Part shown: piece after piece, positions 37,996 through 48,228 of the stretch
Numbering within the stretch: position 1 is the first letter of the stretch
Layout: every line of letters starts with the position of its first letter
Source: Spongiimicrobium salis
GTDB taxonomy: Bacteria > Bacteroidota > Bacteroidia > Flavobacteriales > Flavobacteriaceae
Assembly (NCBI RefSeq): GCF_043678055.1
Contig: NZ_JBHEQA010000002.1
Span: 1,207,388-1,271,387 of the forward strand
Direction: 5' to 3'
Length of the DNA stretch: 64,000 nt
Position numbers and translations under genes: made by a program
The notes under the pieces: generated by a model
What the model was told of the DNA's origin: nothing
The model's input: the letters and a program-made list of their open reading frames with translations, nothing else
The model's database searches: none

Positions 37996-40527
37996 TTATT
38001 CTTTTGTTTCCGTATCATCATTATCAATTGCCGTGCCATCTTCTTCCTTTACTTCAATATCCATGACATCCGTTTCATCCATTGCCTCCTCTTCCTTCAT
38101 TACTTTGGCAACAGCTGCAATGGAATCATTTCCTTTAATATTAATAAGCTTAACGCCTTGGGTAGCACGTCCCATGACCCGTAAATCCTCAACACTCATG
38201 CGAATGGCGATACCCGATTTGTTGATAATCATTAAATCGTCCGAATCCGATACATTTTTGATGGCAACAAGTCCTCCGGTCTTATCGGTTATAGAGATGG
38301 TTTTGACTCCTTTACCTCCTCTATTGGTTATTCTATAATCCTCAATGCTGGATCGTTTTCCATAACCATTTTCCGAAACTACAAGGATTTCATCTTCAAA
38401 ATTATGAACAGAAACCATTCCAATGACTTCGTCTCCTTCGTTCGCCAAAGTTATTCCACGAACACCAGAGGCATTTCTCCCCATAGGTCTGGTTTTACTT
38501 TCTTCGAATCGAATTGCCTTTCCAGATTTCAATCCTAAGAAAATCTGACTCGTACCGGTAGTCAACTTAGCCTCTAAAAGTTCATCTCCTTCGCGTATTC
38601 CGATAGCATTGATTCCATTTTGACGCGGTCTGGAATACTGTTCCAATGAAGTTTTCTTTACCGTACCTTTTTTGGTAGCCATAATGACATAGTGGCCGTT
38701 TACATAATCTTCATCTTTCAAATCCTGCGTACAGATAAAGGCCTTCACTTTGTCTTCCTTTTCTATATTGATCAGGTTCTGGATGGCCCTACCCTTAGAG
38801 GTTCTACTTCCTTCTGGAATTTCATAAACACGCATCCAGAAACATTTTCCTTTCTGCGTAAAGAACAACATATATTGATGATTGGTTCCTACAAAGAGGT
38901 GCTCCAAGAAATCTTCATTTCTAGTAGAGGAAGCTTTTTGCCCTACTCCCCCTCTGTTCTGCGTCTTATATTCCGTTAAAGGGGTTCTTTTAATATAGCC
39001 CGCATGTGATATGGTAATCACCACCTGTTCATCCGGAATCATATCCTCTATACTGAGATCTCCTCCGGCAAAATTAATTTCAGAACGTCTCTCATCGCCA
39101 TATTTGGATTTGACTTCCAAAAGTTCGTCCTTGATGATCTGCATTCTGCGTTCCTTCTTGTCCAAGATATCTTTTAAGTCCGCAATGGTCTTTACAATAT
39201 CGTCGTATTCCGAGCGAAGTTTATCTTGTTCCAGTCCTGTAAGCTGTCGCAATCGCATCTCGACAATGGCCTTGGATTGAATTTCGGACAGTTTAAAACG
39301 CTCCATTAAGGAGGCTCTGGCTTCTTCGGCATTTGAAGAAGCTCTAATGATTGCAATTACCTCATCAATATTATCCGAAGCTATGATCAGTCCTTCCAAG
39401 ATATGGGCCCGTTCTTCGGCCTTCCGCAATTCGTACTTCGTACGTCTTACCACCACCTCGTGTCTGTGCTCTACAAAATAGTGTATAATTTCCTTGAGGT
39501 TGAGCAACTGAGGCCGCCCATTGACCAAGGCAATATTGTTCACACTAAAAGAAGACTGCAATGCAGTGTACTTATACAGCATGTTCAATACAATATTGGG
39601 AATGGCATCACGTTTTAGGATATATACAATGCGCATTCCATTTCTATCCGACTCATCACGAATCGTAGAAATCCCCTCTATCTTTTTATCATTGACCAAA
39701 TCGGCAGTCTTTTTGATCATGTCTGCCTTATTGACTTGATACGGTATTTCCGTTACAATGATACACTCTCTTCCCTGGACCTCTTCAAAGCTGGCTTTGG
39801 CTCGCATGACTACCCGGCCTCGACCTGTATGAAAGGCTTCTTTTACACCATCATATCCATAAATGACCCCTCCGGTTGGGAAATCGGGTGCTTTTACATA
39901 GGTAATAAGCTCATCTATTTCAATATCATTGTTATCTATATAGGCTATAGTGCCATCAACAACTTCGGAAAGATTATGGGGAGGCATATTGGTTGCCATA
40001 CCCACGGCAATACCCGATGCTCCATTGATCAACAAATTGGGTACCCGGGTAGGCAATACCATTGGCTCTTGAAGCGAATCATCAAAATTCAATTGATGAT
40101 CTACGGTTTCCTTATCAATATCTGCAAGCATATCGTCCGCAATCTTGCGCATACGTGCTTCCGTATAACGCATTGCCGCAGGACTATCGCCATCAATAGA
40201 ACCAAAGTTCCCCTGACCATCGATCAACATATATCGCAAACTCCATTCTTGAGCCATACGGACCATGGAATCGTATACCGATGTATCTCCATGCGGGTGG
40301 TACTTACCTAATACCTCACCAACAATACGTGCCGATTTTTTATGTGCGCTACTGGAGCGAACCCCCAATTCATGCATTCCATACAAAACCCTTCTGTGCA
40401 CTGGCTTTAGACCATCCCTGACATCTGGCAGGGCACGTGACACAATGACCGACATTGAATAATCAATGTAGGCGGATTTCATCTCATCCTCAATATTAAT
40501 CGGAATTAATTTTTCTCCTTCTGCCAT
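37996..40527 (-). CDS. gyrA: DNA gyrase subunit A
   Basis: 843 aa, starting MAEGEKLIPINIEDEMKSAY; the upstream 35 codons of the open frame are untranslated leader. The quinolone-resistance-determining segment reads KYHPHGDTSVYD, and the catalytic Tyr is in AMRYTEARM near residue 125. The C-terminal beta-pinwheel domain carries repeated GxxG blades (for example ITNRGGKGVKTI). An acidic tail ends the protein, as in other Bacteroidota GyrA. Confidence 0.96.
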   Translation of the reverse strand: MAEGEKLIPINIEDEMKSAYIDYSMSVIVSRALPDVRDGLKPVHRRVLYGMHELGVRSSSAHKKSARIVGEVLGKYHPHGDTSVYDSMVRMAQEWSLRYMLIDGQGNFGSIDGDSPAAMRYTEARMRKIADDMLADIDKETVDHQLNFDDSLQEPMVLPTRVPNLLINGASGIAVGMATNMPPHNLSEVVDGTIAYIDNNDIEIDELITYVKAPDFPTGGVIYGYDGVKEAFHTGRGRVVMRAKASFEEVQGRECIIVTEIPYQVNKADMIKKTADLVNDKKIEGISTIRDESDRNGMRIVYILKRDAIPNIVLNMLYKYTALQSSFSVNNIALVNGRPQLLNLKEIIHYFVEHRHEVVVRRTKYELRKAEERAHILEGLIIASDNIDEVIAIIRASSNAEEARASLMERFKLSEIQSKAIVEMRLRQLTGLEQDKLRSEYDDIVKTIADLKDILDKKERRMQIIKDELLEVKSKYGDERRSEINFAGGDLSIEDMIPDEQVVITISHAGYIKRTPLTEYKTQNRGGVGQKASSTRNEDFLEHLFVGTNHQYMLFFTQKGKCFWMRVYEIPEGSRTSKGRAIQNLINIEKEDKVKAFICTQDLKDEDYVNGHYVIMATKKGTVKKTSLEQYSRPRQNGINAIGIREGDELLEAKLTTGTSQIFLGLKSGKAIRFEESKTRPMGRNASGVRGITLANEGDEVIGMVSVHNFEDEILVVSENGYGKRSSIEDYRITNRGGKGVKTISITDKTGGLVAIKNVSDSDDLMIINKSGIAIRMSVEDLRVMGRATQGVKLINIKGNDSIAAVAKVMKEEEAMDETDVMDIEVKEEDGTAIDNDDTETKE

Positions 40528-40785
40528 TCTAAATTTTAAGTTTTTTCTTTGGTTAAAAAAGCAAGCTAATATACGGAAAATAGAAGCTTTTAACGCATTC
40601 CCGAAATACTTTATTAAAGAATTTATTAACACTTTGACCTCAATAAATTTGCCCCCCTTTTTTTATGGAATTCTTTGTCAAAAGTGTTTTTTTTCGTCAA
40701 TTCGTCCTAGTTTATCGAATATGGGTACAGTCTTTGCTCTACTTTCGGATAGATTTACTATTTTTAATGTTGATAATAATATACT

Positions 40786-43341
40786 ATGGACGATAATTTT
40801 TCACCTAGGGTAAAAGACGTAATTGCTTACAGTAAAGAAGAAGCCTTAAGGTTAGGTCATGATTTTATCGGCACTGAGCATTTAATGCTTGGATTACTGC
40901 GTGATGGAAACGGAAAGGCCATCAATATTTTGGACGCTTTGGATGTTGATCTGGACCACTTGAGAAGAAAAGTGGAAATTTTGAGTCCGGCCAACCCAAA
41001 TTCCGGTGGCGCCCAAAAAGATAAAAAAAACCTACACTTGACCCGACAAGCAGAGCGGGCACTTAAGACTACTTTTTTAGAAGCGAAACTCTTTCAAAGC
41101 TCTTCTATAAATACAGCACATCTTTTGCTGTGCATCTTAAGAAATGAAAACGATCCCACCACAAAACTGCTTCATAAACTCAAAGTAGATTATGACGGGG
41201 TCAAAGAACAATTTAAATTAATGATTACAAGTGACGATGACTATATAGATTCGCCTACCTCCGAATCTTTTCCAAGTGATAATGATGATGCCAATGAAGG
41301 AAAAGAAAGTGGAACCTTTGGATCTGGACCTGCACAAAAAGGAAATAAAAAATCCAAGACTCCGGTTTTGGATAATTTTGGACGCGATCTTACCAAGATG
41401 GCCGAAGAAAATAAATTGGATCCGGTTGTGGGACGTGAAAAAGAAATTGAGCGCGTATCCCAAATATTAAGTAGACGGAAGAAAAACAATCCGCTGCTCA
41501 TCGGGGAACCGGGTGTAGGTAAGAGTGCCATTGCAGAAGGATTGGCCTTGCGCATTATCAATAAGAAAGTATCCCGCATTCTCTACAACAAGCGTGTGGT
41601 AACCTTGGATCTAGCCTCCTTGGTGGCCGGAACCAAATATCGGGGTCAGTTCGAAGAGCGTATGAAAGCCGTCATGAACGAATTGGAAAAGAACGATGAT
41701 GTTATTCTGTTCATTGATGAGATACATACTATTGTTGGTGCTGGTGGAGCTACAGGAAGCTTAGATGCTTCCAATATGTTCAAACCTGCATTGGCAAGAG
41801 GCGAAATTCAATGTATCGGTGCCACCACTTTGGATGAATACCGACAGTATATTGAAAAGGATGGAGCCTTGGAAAGACGTTTTCAGAAGGTCATGGTAGA
41901 ACCTACTTCCGTAGAGGAAACCATTGAAATTTTGAAAAACATAAAAGGAAAGTACGAAGATCACCATAATGTCAATTATACCGATGATGCCATTGTTGCC
42001 TGTGTAAAGTTGACCAACCGGTATATGACGGATAGATTCCTTCCGGATAAGGCTATTGATGCTTTGGACGAAGCTGGTTCTAGAGTACACATCGTTAACA
42101 TGGATGTTCCCAAACAAATCTTGGAGTTGGAAAAACAGCTGGAAGATGTACGCGAACTCAAAAATAGCGTCGTTAAGAAACAACGTTATGAAGAAGCTGC
42201 TAAGTTAAGGGATGATGAAAAACGCATTGAAAAAGATCTATTGACCGCACAGGAAAAGTGGGAAGAAGATAGTAAACTGCATAGAGAGACCGTTTCTGAG
42301 GATAATGTAGCCGATGTAGTGTCCATGATGAGCGGTATTCCTGTGAATAGAATCGCACAGACAGAAAGTAACAAACTTGCAGAATTGCCGCAATTGATCA
42401 AAGGCAATGTTATTGGACAAGATGATGCCGTTGCGAAGGTAGCAAAAGCTATACAACGTAATAGAGCCGGTTTAAAGGATCCCAATAAACCCATTGGATC
42501 TTTTATTTTCCTTGGACAGACCGGTGTAGGTAAAACGCAATTGGCCAAAGTCTTGGCTAAAGAACTGTTTGACTCCGAAGACGCACTTATTCGAATCGAT
42601 ATGAGTGAGTATATGGAAAAATTTGCCATCTCCCGTCTTGTTGGAGCACCTCCGGGCTATGTAGGCTATGAGGAAGGTGGGCAGCTGACGGAAAAAGTGA
42701 GACGCAAACCCTATGCTGTTATTCTTTTGGATGAAGTTGAAAAAGCGCATCCAGATGTATTCAATATGTTACTGCAAGTGCTGGATGATGGGTATTTGAC
42801 CGATAGCCTTGGTCGAAAAATTGATTTCAGAAATGCGATCATTATCATGACCTCCAATATTGGTGCACGTCAATTAAAAGATTTTGGGCAAGGTGTTGGT
42901 TTTGGGACATCGGCAATGAAATCCCAAGAGGATAGTCATAAGAAGGGCGTTATTGAAAATGCCTTGAAAAAGGCATTTGCTCCGGAATTCTTGAATAGAA
43001 TAGATGACGTTATTGTCTTCAATTCCCTGGAACGTGAGGATATCCATAAAATCATTGATATTGAATTGAAGAAATTATTTAGTAGAATTCAAGACATAGG
43101 ATACTACTTGGAACTATCGGAAAAAGCAAAGGATTATATCGCCGATAAAGGCTTTGATAAGCAATACGGTGCGCGACCTCTAAAACGAGCGATTCAAAAG
43201 TATATTGAAGATGCCTTGGCAGAGGAAATCGTTAATTCCAAGTTGGAAGAGGGAGATAGTATTTATATGGATTTTGATGAAAAGAAAGAAGAACTTACCA
43301 TTAAGATCGAAAAAGCAAAAACATCTTCTAAGAAAGCCTAA
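40786..43341 (+). CDS. clpC: ATP-dependent chaperone ClpC
   Basis: 851 aa. An N-terminal Clp repeat domain (residues 1-145), first AAA+ domain with GEPGVGKSAIAEGLA and Walker B VILFIDEIHT, a UVR-like middle segment (KKQRYEEAAKLRDDEKRIEK), and second AAA+ domain with GQTGVGKTQLAK and VILLDEVEKAHPDVFNMLLQ. It unfolds substrates for the ClpP protease. The chromosomal setting beside gyrA is common in Flavobacteriia. Confidence 0.96.
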   Translation: MDDNFSPRVKDVIAYSKEEALRLGHDFIGTEHLMLGLLRDGNGKAINILDALDVDLDHLRRKVEILSPANPNSGGAQKDKKNLHLTRQAERALKTTFLEAKLFQSSSINTAHLLLCILRNENDPTTKLLHKLKVDYDGVKEQFKLMITSDDDYIDSPTSESFPSDNDDANEGKESGTFGSGPAQKGNKKSKTPVLDNFGRDLTKMAEENKLDPVVGREKEIERVSQILSRRKKNNPLLIGEPGVGKSAIAEGLALRIINKKVSRILYNKRVVTLDLASLVAGTKYRGQFEERMKAVMNELEKNDDVILFIDEIHTIVGAGGATGSLDASNMFKPALARGEIQCIGATTLDEYRQYIEKDGALERRFQKVMVEPTSVEETIEILKNIKGKYEDHHNVNYTDDAIVACVKLTNRYMTDRFLPDKAIDALDEAGSRVHIVNMDVPKQILELEKQLEDVRELKNSVVKKQRYEEAAKLRDDEKRIEKDLLTAQEKWEEDSKLHRETVSEDNVADVVSMMSGIPVNRIAQTESNKLAELPQLIKGNVIGQDDAVAKVAKAIQRNRAGLKDPNKPIGSFIFLGQTGVGKTQLAKVLAKELFDSEDALIRIDMSEYMEKFAISRLVGAPPGYVGYEEGGQLTEKVRRKPYAVILLDEVEKAHPDVFNMLLQVLDDGYLTDSLGRKIDFRNAIIIMTSNIGARQLKDFGQGVGFGTSAMKSQEDSHKKGVIENALKKAFAPEFLNRIDDVIVFNSLEREDIHKIIDIELKKLFSRIQDIGYYLELSEKAKDYIADKGFDKQYGARPLKRAIQKYIEDALAEEIVNSKLEEGDSIYMDFDEKKEELTIKIEKAKTSSKKA

Positions 43342-43359
43342 GTTGTTTTTAGCACTTAC

Positions 43360-43391
43360 AAAAAAAGGTCAACCTAGGTTGGCCTTTTTTT
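43360..43391 (+). terminator. Terminator of clpC
   Basis: AAAGGTCAA pairs with TTGGCCTTT around CCTAGG and is followed by seven T; 20 bases after the clpC stop. Confidence 0.8.
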
Positions 43392-43540
43392 ATGTCTTGA
43401 TACACAGGAATTAAGCCGCTCCATAGAATAATGTAAGGGAGTTGGTTATATAAACGATATTTACGCTTTTAATCTAGTTTTTTTCACTATCGCAATATAT
43501 ACGTCTACTTTCGCTCAAGAGACACTATAAACAGCATCAA

Positions 43541-43942
43541 ATGAGCATCGGACAATCTAAGAAAACCGTAATTGTCAGAGAATATCACTTAGATATTGGA
43601 AAAGTTCAAGTATACAACGATTATATTGTAGCCATCTTTGATGAAGGCGCTACCATTACGTTAGAACGGGCATATCAAATTATCGGAATCACAGAAATAC
43701 ACTTTAGGAACAAAAAATTTGGGTATATCAGTTTGCGCAAGCATTCCTATGCCATTGACCCTACCGTTTACAACTACATTCGTGAACTGGACAATCTAAA
43801 AGCTTTTGCCATTGTTTCTTTAAAAGAAATAGACATGCACAACTTTAAGATCGAAAAGTTATTCTATAAAAAACCCATGAAATTCTTCATTGAATATGAG
43901 AATGCATTAGCATGGGTAAAGCGAAGGGTACGCGCTAAATAA
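43541..43942 (+). CDS. Conserved unknown, STAS/SpoIIAA-like, 133 aa
   Basis: Alternating strands and helices (YIVAIFDEGATITLERAYQI then LKAFAIVSLKEIDMHNFKIE and a C-terminal amphipathic helix ALAWVKRRVRA) are reminiscent of SpoIIAA-like domains seen in marine Flavobacteriia. The function is unknown. It is transcribed toward the convergent nnr gene with 9 bases between their ends. Confidence 0.5.
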   Translation: MSIGQSKKTVIVREYHLDIGKVQVYNDYIVAIFDEGATITLERAYQIIGITEIHFRNKKFGYISLRKHSYAIDPTVYNYIRELDNLKAFAIVSLKEIDMHNFKIEKLFYKKPMKFFIEYENALAWVKRRVRAK

Positions 43943-43951
43943 TGACTTCTT

Positions 43952-45499
43952 TTATTCCGTTGCGGCCTCTTCTTCTTGTTGAGGCTGCTCCGGCACTTTG
44001 AATAAATCCAGGAACGCTTCTTTAATATAGTCAATGACTACCGAAGCTGTCAGTGCCTGATATCCGTAAGTTTCCACAGCAATATCGGCCGCCCTACCGT
44101 GTAGGTATACTCCAAAAATAGCGGCTTGCAAGGGCGGATATCCTTGTGCCAGTAATCCAGTGATCATCCCCGTTAGCACATCGCCACTACCAGCAGTAGC
44201 TAAACCAGGATTGCCTGTTGTATTGACATAACCATGGTCTTGATACACCACAATAGTATGGGCTCCCTTAATAAGAATGATACTATTTAATTCTTTAGAA
44301 AGTTGTTTGGTCTTTTCCAATTTGTCAAAATCATCTTTCCAAACGCCCACCAAACGTTCCAATTCCTTAGGGTGTGGTGTTAAAATAGATTCTGCAGGAA
44401 TCTCAGCTTGCAATTGGGGATTCTGACTAAGAATATTCAAGGCATCCGCATCCAATACCATAGGAGCGGTTATTCGGGATAAAAAGTCCGCAAATGCTTT
44501 TTGGGTTTTCTCATCTTGCCCCAAGCCCATACCAATACCAATAACTGTTGGCGTAATATCAAAATCAATATGCGTTATACATTCTTCATGGCTATCTGTA
44601 AGGACCATGGCCTCCGGTAAGGACGTCTGTAAAGGAATATAACCGCATTTAGGTACATAGGCTGTTACCAGGCCACTCCCTGCGGTCAAGCATGCTCTTG
44701 ATGCCAAATTTACCGCACCAATTTTACCATGACTCCCTCCTATGACCAGCGCATGGCCATAGCTTCCCTTATGTGAGAATTTTTCCCTGGGCATATACCA
44801 CGGAAGAATTTCATTTTTATCCATCAGTGTATAAGGTGTCGGTGTATTGATCAGGTATTCCGGGTCCAAGCCAATAGGCAGTATTTCCCACTGGTTGCTA
44901 TAAATACCCGTCTGAGGTAAAAAGAAAATCAGTTTTGAACTTTCAAAACTCAGCACATGATTTGCGTTTATTACAGCTTCGGTATGTTCGGGTACCTGAT
45001 CGGTATATAAACCAGATGGAATATCTACGGACAAAATAAACGCTTCCGTTTCATTTAAATACTGTATCAATTTAGCTACCCAAACATCTGGGGCTCTATT
45101 TAATCCAATGCCAAAGATCGCATCAATAATAATATCATCTTTTCCAATACTCGGAAAAGTACAATCATCATTTAAAAATTCGGGCCATATTTTTCGGTCT
45201 TTGAGTCGATCTAAATTGACAAGGAAATCTTGGGAACGCTTTTCGCTATAGTTCACCACGTACACCCCAATATTATACCCATGTTCCTGAAGGTGCCTTG
45301 CCAACGCAATACCATCCCCCCCATTATTTCCAATACCGCAAAACAAATGTATTTTTACTTGTGCCCCTTGCATCCGCAAATGAATCCAATTGAATATTTG
45401 AACCGCAGCCCTTTCCATAAGTTCATTGCTTGTAATCTGTTGTTTTTCAATTGTGAATTTGTCAGCTTCATATATCTGACTCGCAGTAAAAATCTTCAT
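43952..45499 (-). CDS. nnr: Bifunctional NAD(P)H-hydrate epimerase/dehydratase
   Basis: 515 aa, starting MKIFTASQIYEADKFTIEKQ; the open frame upstream is not used. The N-terminal epimerase (about residues 1-215) has GNNGGDGIALARHL. The C-terminal ADP/ATP-dependent dehydratase (about 225-500) has LTPHPKELERLVG, ILIKGAHTIV and TAGSGDVLTGMITGLLA. Together they repair damaged NADHX/NADPHX. Confidence 0.92.
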   Translation of the reverse strand: MKIFTASQIYEADKFTIEKQQITSNELMERAAVQIFNWIHLRMQGAQVKIHLFCGIGNNGGDGIALARHLQEHGYNIGVYVVNYSEKRSQDFLVNLDRLKDRKIWPEFLNDDCTFPSIGKDDIIIDAIFGIGLNRAPDVWVAKLIQYLNETEAFILSVDIPSGLYTDQVPEHTEAVINANHVLSFESSKLIFFLPQTGIYSNQWEILPIGLDPEYLINTPTPYTLMDKNEILPWYMPREKFSHKGSYGHALVIGGSHGKIGAVNLASRACLTAGSGLVTAYVPKCGYIPLQTSLPEAMVLTDSHEECITHIDFDITPTVIGIGMGLGQDEKTQKAFADFLSRITAPMVLDADALNILSQNPQLQAEIPAESILTPHPKELERLVGVWKDDFDKLEKTKQLSKELNSIILIKGAHTIVVYQDHGYVNTTGNPGLATAGSGDVLTGMITGLLAQGYPPLQAAIFGVYLHGRAADIAVETYGYQALTASVVIDYIKEAFLDLFKVPEQPQQEEEAATE

Positions 45500-45600
45500 T
45501 CCATAAAATATTTTCGAAATACTGATGATTTGGCAAAAATCAAACCTCATATTTGATAAGGAATTCAAAAATACTACATTTACACCTTTATACGAAGTAA

Positions 45601-45693
45601 TTGGACAATACGCTTAGAAATACAAACGCAACACAGGCTACCAATGGATGTATCATCCGTTTCTCTTTTGGTACCACAACCCCTTTGGGGTAA
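45601..45693 (+). CDS. Putative threonine-operon leader peptide, 30 aa
   Basis: A TTG start directly after a stop, then a peptide of 30 residues including seven Thr, two Ile and the ending FGTTTPLG, 63 bases before thrA. A short self-complementary segment ACCCCTTTGGGGT overlaps the end. Leader ORFs rich in the regulated amino acids precede thr operons in other bacteria, where translation stalling controls a terminator. The mechanism here is inferred. Confidence 0.55.
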   Translation: MDNTLRNTNATQATNGCIIRFSFGTTTPLG

Positions 45694-45756
45694 ATAACTA
45701 CATACACGTCCGTCCCCTGTTTATTTCAATTTCGTTTTATATAATCAACCCACATC

Positions 45757-48201
45757 ATGAAAGTTTTAAAATTTGGAGGCTCTTCTGTCTCTAACGCCCA
45801 AAACATAACGCTAGTAAAAAATATCGTAGCCCAAACAGAAACCGACCGCATTATTGTTGTTGTATCTGCCCTTGGAGGTATTACCGATCTATTATTAAAA
45901 ACGGCCCATTTGGCTGCTACCCAAGAGCAAAGCTATAAAACCGTGATCCAAGAAATTGAGCAACGACATTTATCTACCATTAAAGCGCTTATTCCTGTAC
46001 AGGATCAAAGTGGGATTCTCAGTAAGATCAAGAGCGAATTGAATGTATTGGAAACCCTTATGGAAGGTGCTTATTTGATTGGTGAGATTACCCCAAAACT
46101 CTCGGATAAGATGGTCAGTTATGGAGAATTACTTTCTTCATATATCATCAATGCGTATTTTCTAGCAGAGCATCTGGATAGTGAGCATATTGATGCCAGG
46201 ACATTGATCAAAACAGACGAAACTTATGGTAAAGCGGTGGTGGATTTTGAACAAACTACGGCCAATTGCAAGCATTCCTTTCATAATAGCACACAAAAAA
46301 TAATGGTTATGGGAGGATTCATAGCCTCCTCTGTCAATGGAAACTCTACTACCTTAGGGCGCGGAGGTTCAGATTATACAGCTGCAATTCTTGCAGGAGC
46401 CTTAGAAGCCGAAGTCCTGGAAATTTGGACGGATGTCAGTGGAATGTATACCGCTAATCCAAAGATTGTAAAACAATCTAAGGCCATAGCCCATATCTCC
46501 TATGAAGAGGCCATGGAATTATCCCATTTTGGTGCCAAGGTGCTATATCCGCCCACCATACAGCCAGTACTGGCCAAATCTATCCCCATACGCATAAAAA
46601 ACACATTTTCACCTGAGGACACCGGAACACTGGTCAGTAAAAATCAAAATGAAAATACGAAAACGGTACGTGGAATAAGTCATGTGGGGCAAGTTGCCTT
46701 ATTATCCCTGGAAGGTCCCGGAATGGTAGGTATCCTAGGGATTTCAAAACGATTTTTTGAAGTATTGTCACGCCATGGCATTAGTATTGTACTGATTACC
46801 CAAGCCTCTTCCGAACACTCTATTTGTGTCGGAATTGCCGCGGACGATGCTCCTATGGCCGAGGCAATTGTCAATGAAGAATTCCAGAATGAAATTTCCC
46901 GTAAGAAAATAAAAGCAGTATTTGTGGAGAAGAATTTGGCCATTGTTGCTTTAATAGGAGATTATATGAAGCACCACCAAGGTCTAAGCGGAAAGATGTT
47001 CAGTGCTTTGGGGCGAAACAATGTCAATATTCGGGCAATTGCCCAAGGGGCTTCAGAACGGAATATTTCGGCCGTTATTTCCGAAAACGATGTAAAGAAA
47101 GCATTGAATACCCTACATGAAGAATTTTTTGAAGCCCAAACAAAACAATTGAATCTGTTTGTCATGGGCGTTGGCAATGTAGGAGCAAAGTTTTTGGCGC
47201 AGATAAAACAACAGCAAGCGTACTTAAAATCCCATTTAAAACTAAACCTCCGGGTGATTGGAATATCAAATTCCAGAACAATGGTGTTTAACGAAGAGGG
47301 CATTTCTCTGGCACAATGGGAAAAAGATTTGGAAAATGGGCAAAAGGCCGATAAGGAACTTTTCTTTGATATGGTGAAATCTTTGAATTTCAGGAATAGC
47401 ATCTTTGTAGACAACACGGCAAGTGAAGAAGTTTCCCAAACCTATGCCAATTACTTAAAACACAGTATTTCCGTAGTTACTTGCAATAAAATAGCCTGTT
47501 CTTCCGATTATGATTACTATCAGTATTTAAAGGACTTGGCCAGGCAGTACAATGCCCCTTTTTTATTTGAGACCAATGTAGGCGCTGGCTTGCCCATTTT
47601 GGATACCCTGAAACACTTGATTGCCTCAGGGGACACCGTATTAAAGATACAGGCGGTCCTATCGGGCAGTCTCAACTTTGTATTTAATAATTTCAACGAC
47701 CATACTACTTTTCACGATATTGTACAGCAAGCACAAGAAGAAGGCTATACAGAACCTGATCCAAAAATTGATCTAAGCGGTATTGATGTGATGCGTAAAA
47801 TTTTAATTTTGGCGAGGGAGAGCAATCATATTTTGGAAATTGAAGATATTGAGAACCGGGCGTTTTTACCACAAGAAAGTTTGGATACGACCAATAATGA
47901 AGATTTTTTCTTGTCATTAAAAAAATATGAAGCCTCTTTTCAGGAATTGTATCAAAAGGCAAAGGGGGCAGATAGCAAACTAAAATATGTAGCCCAGTTT
48001 GAAGATGGAAAGGCCAATGTTGGGCTGCAACAAATCCCCAAAGGACATGATTTTTATAATCTGGAAGGAAGTGATAATATTGTATTGTTCTATACAAAAC
48101 GTTATCCCGATCAGCCTTTGATCATTAAAGGAGCCGGAGCCGGAGCCGATGTGACGGCATCAGGTATTTTTGCCGATATTGTTAGAATTGGAAATTTTTA
48201 A
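45757..48201 (+). CDS. thrA: Bifunctional aspartokinase/homoserine dehydrogenase
   Basis: 814 aa. The kinase domain begins MKVLKFGGSSVSNAQNI and has the RGGSDYTAAILAG-type nucleotide site (LGRGGSDYTAAI). Two ACT-like regulatory domains follow (GISKRFFEVLSRHGISIVLI and the ALIGDYM region), then homoserine dehydrogenase with LFVMGVGNVGAKFL (NAD(P) site) and the catalytic region GLPILDTLKHLIASGDTVLK. It makes aspartyl phosphate and reduces aspartate semialdehyde to homoserine. It is first in thrA-thrB-thrC. Confidence 0.96.
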   Translation: MKVLKFGGSSVSNAQNITLVKNIVAQTETDRIIVVVSALGGITDLLLKTAHLAATQEQSYKTVIQEIEQRHLSTIKALIPVQDQSGILSKIKSELNVLETLMEGAYLIGEITPKLSDKMVSYGELLSSYIINAYFLAEHLDSEHIDARTLIKTDETYGKAVVDFEQTTANCKHSFHNSTQKIMVMGGFIASSVNGNSTTLGRGGSDYTAAILAGALEAEVLEIWTDVSGMYTANPKIVKQSKAIAHISYEEAMELSHFGAKVLYPPTIQPVLAKSIPIRIKNTFSPEDTGTLVSKNQNENTKTVRGISHVGQVALLSLEGPGMVGILGISKRFFEVLSRHGISIVLITQASSEHSICVGIAADDAPMAEAIVNEEFQNEISRKKIKAVFVEKNLAIVALIGDYMKHHQGLSGKMFSALGRNNVNIRAIAQGASERNISAVISENDVKKALNTLHEEFFEAQTKQLNLFVMGVGNVGAKFLAQIKQQQAYLKSHLKLNLRVIGISNSRTMVFNEEGISLAQWEKDLENGQKADKELFFDMVKSLNFRNSIFVDNTASEEVSQTYANYLKHSISVVTCNKIACSSDYDYYQYLKDLARQYNAPFLFETNVGAGLPILDTLKHLIASGDTVLKIQAVLSGSLNFVFNNFNDHTTFHDIVQQAQEEGYTEPDPKIDLSGIDVMRKILILARESNHILEIEDIENRAFLPQESLDTTNNEDFFLSLKKYEASFQELYQKAKGADSKLKYVAQFEDGKANVGLQQIPKGHDFYNLEGSDNIVLFYTKRYPDQPLIIKGAGAGADVTASGIFADIVRIGNF

Positions 48202-48228
48202 TGTAAAAGGAAACCATTCCAGATTAGC

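Noticed and set aside
39736..40311. 191-aa plus-strand ORF opposite gyrA
   Set aside because: Antisense to the conserved gyrA N-terminal domain; the composition is that of a reverse-strand shadow.
41761..42183. Minus-strand ORFs opposite clpC
   Set aside because: Shadow frames of a highly conserved gene, with no independent support.
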